The translations under genes were made by a program, and so were the position numbers. The notes beneath the pieces were generated by a model. That model saw nothing but the letters and a program-made list of their open reading frames with translations. It ran no database searches and had not been told where the DNA came from. Shown here in pieces: positions 58,784-64,000 of a stretch of 64,000 nt of DNA (positions are counted from its first letter, which is position 1; the number at the start of each line of letters is the position of its first letter). The stretch lies in the NCBI GenBank assembly GCA_039636775.1, contig CP143429.1, forward strand, positions 1,612,001 through 1,676,000. Reading direction: 5' to 3'. Origin of the DNA: Micrococcaceae bacterium Sec5.8. Lineage in GTDB: Bacteria; Actinomycetota; Actinomycetes; Actinomycetales; Micrococcaceae.

Positions 58784-59047
58784 AGCGCGCTTGGCAGCGG
58801 TCAAAGCGATGGCCGGGTACGGGCCGAGGTGGCCGGAGCAGCAGAATGGCACCCGGAATTTACCCGCCAGGTCCCCGGCATAGTCCCGCCACTCAGCTGA
58901 CCCCGCCCGGCCGAAGGCACCGTGGATGGCCGCGGCATCGACGACGGCTGCACAGCCGTAGCCTTGGACCTCTGCCAGGGCGATGGGTCCGGTAACGCGG
59001 GAACGGTCGTTCCAGCAGCGAAGCAGCAGGGCCGCCAGCCTGAGCAT
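58784..59047 (-). pseudogene. fragment of amylo-alpha-1,6-glucosidase-like gene
   Basis: A minus-strand frame from 59047 reads CWNDRSRVTGPIALAEVQGY, CAAVVDAAAIHGAFGRAGSA, EWRDYAGDLAGKFRVPFC and PYPAIALTAAKR. The pattern EVQGY-x-(hydrophobic)-DAA-x(n)-(A)FG-x(n)-ALDGDKRP-like resembles glycogen-debranching glucosidases. Only ~88 codons remain, cut by the ISL3 remnant on one side and by the iron-regulated promoter on the other. Confidence 0.5.
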
Positions 59048-59059
59048 TGTCCATTTGAG

Positions 59060-59078
59060 TTAGGTTAGGTTTACCTAC
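59060..59078 (+). promoter_or_regulatory. IdeR/DmdR-type iron box
   Basis: TTAGGTTAGGTTTACCTAC matches the actinobacterial iron-box consensus (TTAGGTTAGGCTAACCTAA) at 16 of 19 positions. It overlaps a likely promoter and lies 13-31 bp before the GTG start at 59091. In IdeR/DmdR regulons this arrangement means repression when iron is plentiful. Confidence 0.85.
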
Positions 59079-59090
59079 TAAAGTGCTTCG

Positions 59091-61730
59091 GTGACCATTA
59101 AGCCAGTTTTGGCGGGTGTCTCGTTTGCCGCTCGCCTGGCTGCATTCGGAGACCGGACCGCTGTACACGTCCAGGGCGAATCTGTGAGTTACGGCGAACT
59201 CGCCGACCGGGTGGACGCTGCCGCCCGGTCCTTGGGGACGGTACGCCGCCTGGTGGCCCTCCAGGCAGACAATTCCCTGCCCTCACTTGTGGTGTATCTG
59301 GCGGCCCTGTCATCCGGACATCCGCTGCTTATTCTGCCGACCGGTGGCGGCCAGGCTTCTGAATCGCTTGTTTCTGCGTACGACCCGGACGTTCTGGTAC
59401 GCGTTCAGGGTGGCGAAGCCATGTTTGAGGTGCGGCGAGAAGGGTCCCGCCACGCCTTGCACCCGGAACTGGCGCTCCTGGTGAGTACCTCCGGTTCTAC
59501 GGGCTCGCCGAAGCTTGTCCGTCTCTCCGCCGAGGCTGTCCAGGCCAACGCGGCCGCGATAGCCGAGTACCTGCAGTTGCGCCCCGATGACCGGGCCGCC
59601 ACCACTCTTCCCTTGTCCTACTGCTACGGCATGTCGGTCGTGAACAGTCACTTTTACGCTGGGGCCTCCGTGGTGCTCACCGACCTTTCGGTAGTTGACC
59701 CGTGCTTCTGGGAGCTGTTCCGCAGAGAGCAGGTGACTTCCTTCGCCGCAGTGCCCTACACATTCGATCTGTTGGAGCGGGTGGGCTTCGCGGACAAGGA
59801 CCTGCCAAGCCTGCGCTACATCACCCAAGCGGGTGGCCGCCTGGACCCGGACCGGGTACGTGGCTACGCGCAGTTGGGCCGGCGCCGGGGCTGGGACCTG
59901 TTCGTCATGTACGGGCAGACGGAAGCCACGGCCCGGATGGCTTATCTGCCTCCTGACGTCGCGGCAGAACACCCACACGCTGTTGGCATCCCGATTCCGG
60001 GCGGCCGGTTCCGCCTGGCCCCGGTCCCTGGGCTGGATGATCGCGAACTTGTCTATTCCGGACCCAATGTCATGCTCGGCTATGCAGAAAAGCCCGAGGA
60101 TTTGGTGCTGGGACGCACGGTCGCCGAACTTCACACAGGCGACTTGGCCCGCCGGACCGCCGAGGGTCTCTATGAGATTGTTGGCCGCCGCAGCCGATTC
60201 GTGAAGATCGCCGGTCTTCGGGTGGACCTTGGCCAGATCGAGCGGATCCTCAAAGACTTGGGTCTTTCCGCGGCGGTCGCGGGCACAGACGGCCAGGTGA
60301 TCGCCGCCGTCGAGTCCGGGCATGACCTTTCCCTGATTGCCAAATCGGTCGCTCAGGACGTGGGTTTGCCGCGCGCGGCCATTTATCTTCACTCCGTGGC
60401 GGCTATCCCGCGATTGAGCAGCGGGAAGCCGGACTATCCCGCGATCCTGGCCCTGTACGCGGAAGGTGAAGAAGAAAGGGCAAAGGGCCGGGACGACGAC
60501 CCGGAGGGGGCCTCCCAAAATGCGCGGGGCATTTTCGCGGAGGTCCTCGAACGGGACGACATCCGTGAGACGGACACGTTCGTTTCGCTGGGTGGCGATT
60601 CGCTGTCCTATGTTGCCGCATCAGTCCGGCTCGAGCGTGCGCTTGGAGGCGTTCCCCTTGATTGGCATCTGACGCCGGTGGGTGAGTTTGAACGGGCCGG
60701 CGTCATCGATGCAGATACCGACGCTGCAGGTCGCGTAGGGGCGGTCTTCCAGAAGTGGGGGAGGCGCCTGTTCGCACCCATGGACACAGGAATCGTGCTG
60801 CGCGCCCTGGGTATCATCTTCATCATCTCTACCCATATCCGGTGGTTCTCATGGGAAGGAATGGCGCACGTGCTGGTGGCCGTCGCTGGATTCAACTTTG
60901 CCCGGTTCCAGCTAAGTGGCCCGCCCCGTGTGCGGTTACGGCGGCAGTTGCGGACAGTCGCCCGGATCGTGGTGCCAAGCGTCGCGGTGATTGGCTTCGC
61001 GTTTGCGGTGACTGACACGTACAGCTGGGCAAATGTGTTCCTCCTCAACTCCCTTCTCGGCCCGGAAGGATGGACGGACTTCTCCCGTTTTTGGTTCGTG
61101 GAGGCGCTGGTGCACATCCTGCTCGGCGTGACTGTTCTCTTGGCGATACCCGCAGTCGGGCGCGCGGAACGCCGGTGGCCATGGGCCGTCCCGCTGGCTC
61201 TTCTCGGCGCGGACCTCCTGCTGCGTTTTCGCGTCGTCGACCTCCCGTACCCGGGCCAGGGTCCGGTGCTGTGGCTGTTTGCGCTTGGTTGGGCAGCAGC
61301 CGCGTCCCGAACACTGCCGAAGCGGACCCTCGTGACCGTCCTCGCCGTGCTGACCATCCCCGGGGTGTTCGACGACGAACTCCGAAACGCCACGGTCCTC
61401 GCCGGATTCCTCATCCTTCTCTGGCTCCAGACAATGCCAGTGCCCCGCGTGCTCCACTCGATCACAGGCCTCCTGGCCAGCGCCTCGCTCTACACCTACG
61501 TGACGCACTGGCTCGTTTTTCCACTTTTTGATCAAGCCAGCAAGGGCCTGGCGGTCGTAGCCTCCCTGGCGGTCGGCATCGCCTACTGGGCAGTGGCTAC
61601 CCGGGTCATGGGCGCCTCCGAGCGCTGGCTTCGGAAACGGCTGGCCACCCGCCGTCACCGAAGGCAAGCAGCCCCCGGAGCCGCCCTTGAAGACCGGGAC
61701 CGATCACCAGCGGCATCGATGCGTGAATAG
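59091..61730 (+). CDS. NRPS-like adenylation-carrier protein fused to membrane acyltransferase (879 aa)
   Basis: It starts at GTG 59091 with no RBS, directly after the iron box, so translation may be leaderless. The adenylation domain (1-450) has VSTSGSTGSPK (132-141), VMYGQTEATARMA (272-284), ELHTGDLARR (346-355) and the catalytic SSGKPDY Lys446. A carrier domain (475-530) has VSLGGDSLSY with Ser504. The C-terminal ~330 residues hold about ten membrane helices starting LRALGIIFIISTHIRWFSW, like acyltransferase-3 proteins. It probably activates an acyl or amino acid and transfers it across the membrane. Iron control suggests siderophore or acylated-siderophore synthesis. No partner genes lie beside it. 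Confidence 0.88.
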   Translation: MTIKPVLAGVSFAARLAAFGDRTAVHVQGESVSYGELADRVDAAARSLGTVRRLVALQADNSLPSLVVYLAALSSGHPLLILPTGGGQASESLVSAYDPDVLVRVQGGEAMFEVRREGSRHALHPELALLVSTSGSTGSPKLVRLSAEAVQANAAAIAEYLQLRPDDRAATTLPLSYCYGMSVVNSHFYAGASVVLTDLSVVDPCFWELFRREQVTSFAAVPYTFDLLERVGFADKDLPSLRYITQAGGRLDPDRVRGYAQLGRRRGWDLFVMYGQTEATARMAYLPPDVAAEHPHAVGIPIPGGRFRLAPVPGLDDRELVYSGPNVMLGYAEKPEDLVLGRTVAELHTGDLARRTAEGLYEIVGRRSRFVKIAGLRVDLGQIERILKDLGLSAAVAGTDGQVIAAVESGHDLSLIAKSVAQDVGLPRAAIYLHSVAAIPRLSSGKPDYPAILALYAEGEEERAKGRDDDPEGASQNARGIFAEVLERDDIRETDTFVSLGGDSLSYVAASVRLERALGGVPLDWHLTPVGEFERAGVIDADTDAAGRVGAVFQKWGRRLFAPMDTGIVLRALGIIFIISTHIRWFSWEGMAHVLVAVAGFNFARFQLSGPPRVRLRRQLRTVARIVVPSVAVIGFAFAVTDTYSWANVFLLNSLLGPEGWTDFSRFWFVEALVHILLGVTVLLAIPAVGRAERRWPWAVPLALLGADLLLRFRVVDLPYPGQGPVLWLFALGWAAAASRTLPKRTLVTVLAVLTIPGVFDDELRNATVLAGFLILLWLQTMPVPRVLHSITGLLASASLYTYVTHWLVFPLFDQASKGLAVVASLAVGIAYWAVATRVMGASERWLRKRLATRRHRRQAAPGAALEDRDRSPAASMRE

Positions 61731-61860
61731 TCCCCGCGGCTTCCGGCTTTCTTACAGGCCGATCCGTGATTGACAAGCTGGAGCTCAAACTGGCTGAGTG
61801 GATCTTGGGAGTCGCCGCATGCCCGCTGTCACCGGCGAACGCGGCGGAGATGACAGATAC

Positions 61861-62300
61861 TCAGCATGCGCCAACACCGGCAAAGTTCCCGGGGCCAGTG
61901 CTGGGCCGGCCCCCGGGTCGAGTGTGGACGTGTCCCCGTATCAGCGTTGGTCGGGTGCCGAGGTGGTCTAGGACGGCCCGGGCGACGGCCGCCGGTGAAT
62001 CTTCGGTGGGGATGTGTTTGCCGTCCACTTCGACGAGGTCCGATCCACCAATTTCTCTGACGTCGCGGCGGGCGAAGCTGATTTTTTGGAAGTCGTCCTC
62101 CCGGCACCAGACAAGACGGGTCGGTATTTGAACCTCCTGCAGCAGCGGGACGAGGCTCACGGTGTACCGGGCGTCGGTGTAGGCGGCCATCGCCATCCAG
62201 GACCTGTGCCGTGCCGGTTCTTTCCAGGGCGAAATATAGTCGGCCAGTTCTTCCTCGCCGAGGATGCGCTTAACGGCCCGCTGCGTGGAGACAGCGCGGG
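61861..62300 (-). pseudogene. truncated alpha/beta hydrolase, C-terminal part
   Basis: The frame AVKRILGEEELADYISPW, MAMAAYTDARYTVSLVPLLQ, IPTRLVWCREDDFQKISFAR and VEVDGKHIPTEDSPAAVARA is the second half of a hydrolase with the acid (ED) and His (GKHIPTEDSP). The N-terminal half with the nucleophile is missing, replaced in frame by IS1380 sequence. The result is a fused open frame spanning 61861-62586 that is unlikely to be functional. Confidence 0.7.
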
Positions 62301-63530
62301 GCTTGTGCCCGTTTGGCAGTGGGGTGAGTTGCAGCCAGGAGACCAGGTTCAGGGCCAGGGCGGCGATGGTGGCCCAGGCCTGGTTGGCGGGGAAATCGAA
62401 GAACGGCAGCTTCCCGAGCCTGGTGTTCTTCAGGGTTTTGATCGGTTCTCGCACCGTCCCCGGGCCCGGTGCCGGGCATCCAGGGTGGGTCCGTGCCAGC
62501 GCGGGGAGTTCGTTCAGAACGCGGTGATGCGGTGCCCGTCCGCGTCCAGCAAGGTCGGCTGCGCCCCGGGGTGGGGGGTTCGGCACGCAGGTGCAGGTTT
62601 GTGTCCGCCGGGTAGTCGGTGAGCCCGAGGATCTCGGTGGCGTTGATAACCCACGCGTCGGTGCGTTCCTTGCCGTTCTGGTTTAGGGCGCGTTGCCAGT
62701 ACTTTTTGTCGTTGTTTCAGCCGATCATGTGGGCCTTGAGCGCCGGTACCGGGTAGGACACCGTGAACTGCACACGGAGGGATGCGAGGTGGTGCAGGAA
62801 TTTCCGGGACGCCCCGGCACTGTCGGTCCGGACCAGCACCTTCTCACCGATCAGCTGTCCCTGCTGGTCGTAGAAGGCATCGGGGAGCTGTTCGATGGCC
62901 CGGGTGAACACTTTGATGTGGTCCTCGGCGCTGTTGGCCCCGGCATTGCCCGGACGCATCACCGCAGCCAGGATCTCCCCGGTCCCGTTGCCCGCGCCGT
63001 AATCGACGCTGGCGATGAAAGGGGCGAAGCCATACCCGCCCTTGTACGTGCCGACGGCATGATCCTTGTCGCTGTGGGAGGTCACGAGCGTGGCGTCCAG
63101 ATCCACGATGAGCGGATCCAGGGCGGTGGCCTTCAAGGCCGGGTTCCGGTCCCCGCCCGCTTCCCACGCCCGTGAACGCAGCTCCCGCGTCAAGGTGGAG
63201 AAACCGTAGCTGAAGACATCCGGGTTGGTCACGGTCCGTTCAAAGAACCGCGAGATCGTCGCGTTCGAGGTAACGTTCCCGAAAACCCCGGCACCGGTCC
63301 GCAGGATGTCCAGGTTGGAGACGTGTTCCCCGCCGCCGACGAGCATGACCGCCAACGACCCTAGGATCGTGCCGGGCCAATGCCCGGCCCCGGAGGGGCG
63401 AACTGGCCCAAACGGTCCTCGCACAAGTCCCGGAACCCCAGCGCATCCACAAAAGAGCTCACCACGTTCAGCCCGGCAAAGGAGTGGTCCTAGTGGTCAG
63501 CAGTAGCTGTCCGCGAGGTCCCGCCATCAG
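62300..63530 (-). pseudogene. IS1380-family transposase remnant
   Basis: The order on the minus strand is DALGFRDLCEDRLGQFAPP (N-terminus), a frameshift, ILGSLAVMLVGGGEHVSNLD, ISRFFERTVTNPDVFSYGFS, LIVDLDATLVTSHSDKDHAV, GKVLVRTDSAGASRKFLHHL-like, and HMIG followed by TGA at 62719-62717. It continues as KTLKNTRLGKLPFFDFPANQ and ATIAALALNLVSWLQLTPLP. Several frameshifts and the stop make it inactive. The IS ends could not be defined. Confidence 0.8.
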
Positions 63531-63867
63531 ATGATTATGCCGGGGGCGGGCCGAGGCGGAGGTGTTCCCACGCGGGAGACGACTCCGGGACGGATGTACC
63601 GGACTTGTGCCGGTCGTAGTCGACGTCCAGCGAGCGGTAGCTCAGGGCTCCATGTCGGGTGCGTCTGATACTTCTGGATCTCCTTAGTACCCTCGATTTC
63701 CCGTTCGGGCTGGCCTCCGGAGCGAGGTCCTTGTGCACCGAAAATAGTGTGCCTTCGAGTGCCGTTTCGCCGGGCCGACGAGATGGGCTCCTATCGAGCA
63801 GGAACCCCGACTTCGCTACAGGGACCCTGCGCGACGTCCCGTTACGACGGAGCGCGCTGATGGAACG
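63531..63867. other. no gene recognised (337 bp)
   Basis: Sequence between the transposase remnant and a possible gene end. No frame stands out. Confidence 0.35.
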
Positions 63868-64000
63868 CTACTCCGACTCCCGGCCAGCGGTCACGCCGAT
63901 ACCGCGGGTGGGCCGATTCGCCACGAGCGGGTGGGGGCCGGTGAACCCATCACGGACGGCGGCGATTTCCATGATGCGGTCCCGGCAGAGGCGCCAGCCG
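63868..64000 (-). CDS. possible 3' end of a gene cut by the window edge
   Basis: A minus-strand frame open from the edge reads GWRLCRDRIMEIAAVRDGFT, GPHPLVANRPTRGIGVTAGR, ESE and TAG. Only the last 43 codons are visible and no family can be named. It could also be a chance open frame. Confidence 0.3.
   Translation of the reverse strand, partial: GWRLCRDRIMEIAAVRDGFTGPHPLVANRPTRGIGVTAGRESE

Overview
The window is high-GC DNA from a Gram-positive actinobacterium, most likely of the Arthrobacter/Pseudarthrobacter group (Micrococcaceae). This rests on family resemblance, not a database search. The clues are GC-rich codons with many GTG/TTG starts, ATGA/GTGA-coupled operons, an Asp23-type envelope-stress operon with CsbD and PRC-barrel/DUF2382 proteins, an actinobacterial class F sortase, a SARP-type regulator and an IdeR/DmdR-type iron box. 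No rRNA or tRNA gene and no CRISPR array was seen.

Layout. 0-11 kb is an envelope/stress block. On the minus strand it has a membrane protein, a PRC-barrel/DUF2382 protein, a MarR regulator and a CmpX-like channel protein. On the plus strand it has a tightly coupled operon of Asp23-type proteins and AmaP-like membrane partners, CsbD, an ECF-type sigma factor, an Asp23 protein with an N-terminal zinc-finger motif like that of anti-sigma factors, and small proteins. 11-18 kb holds a GH15 glucoamylase/trehalase-like enzyme, a decayed TspO gene, a second CsbD, tatA with a frameshifted tatC, a ferritin-like protein with a Tat signal, and a 219-bp duplicated piece of csbD. 19-28.6 kb holds a thioredoxin-reductase-like oxidoreductase divergent from an XRE-cupin regulator, an ABC-2 exporter, three membrane or small proteins, a large MalT/LAL-type LuxR regulator and a methyltransferase. 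29.3-31.5 kb is a decaying plasmid or ICE mobilisation fragment: a relaxase with stops and a frameshift, and a transfer-associated gene with an internal TAG.

32.9-42.1 kb is an inverted pair of nearly identical ~0.88-kb lipoprotein modules. They enclose a metabolic cluster: a sulfite-oxidase-fold molybdopterin oxidoreductase with membrane partner, GT2, DUF2064/TIGR04282, a methyltransferase, GT87, an MTAP-type phosphorylase and an NAD-dependent epimerase. 44-48.3 kb is a cell-surface group: two cupredoxin lipoproteins, a lipoprotein of unknown function, a class F sortase-like protein, a CHRD-domain protein with a possible sorting signal, and a membrane protein.

49.6-58.6 kb is the most unusual region. 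It has a large lipase-like alpha/beta hydrolase, a six-repeat PLL-lectin-like protein fused to a metzincin protease domain, a HEAT-repeat protein fused to an astacin-like metzincin domain, a small conserved protein, a BTAD/SARP regulator and an endonuclease/exonuclease/phosphatase-fold protein. None of these enzymes shows a Sec or Tat signal. An IS256-family element with a perfect 8-bp target duplication and a frameshifted transposase lies between the hydrolase and the lectin-protease gene. 58.6-64 kb holds transposase and hydrolase remnants around one large intact gene: an NRPS-like adenylation-carrier protein fused to a membrane acyltransferase, preceded by an iron box and so probably iron-repressed and siderophore- or lipopeptide-related.

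All functional statements come from motif and family recognition by eye. Coordinates of pseudogenes and remnants are approximate at their edges.
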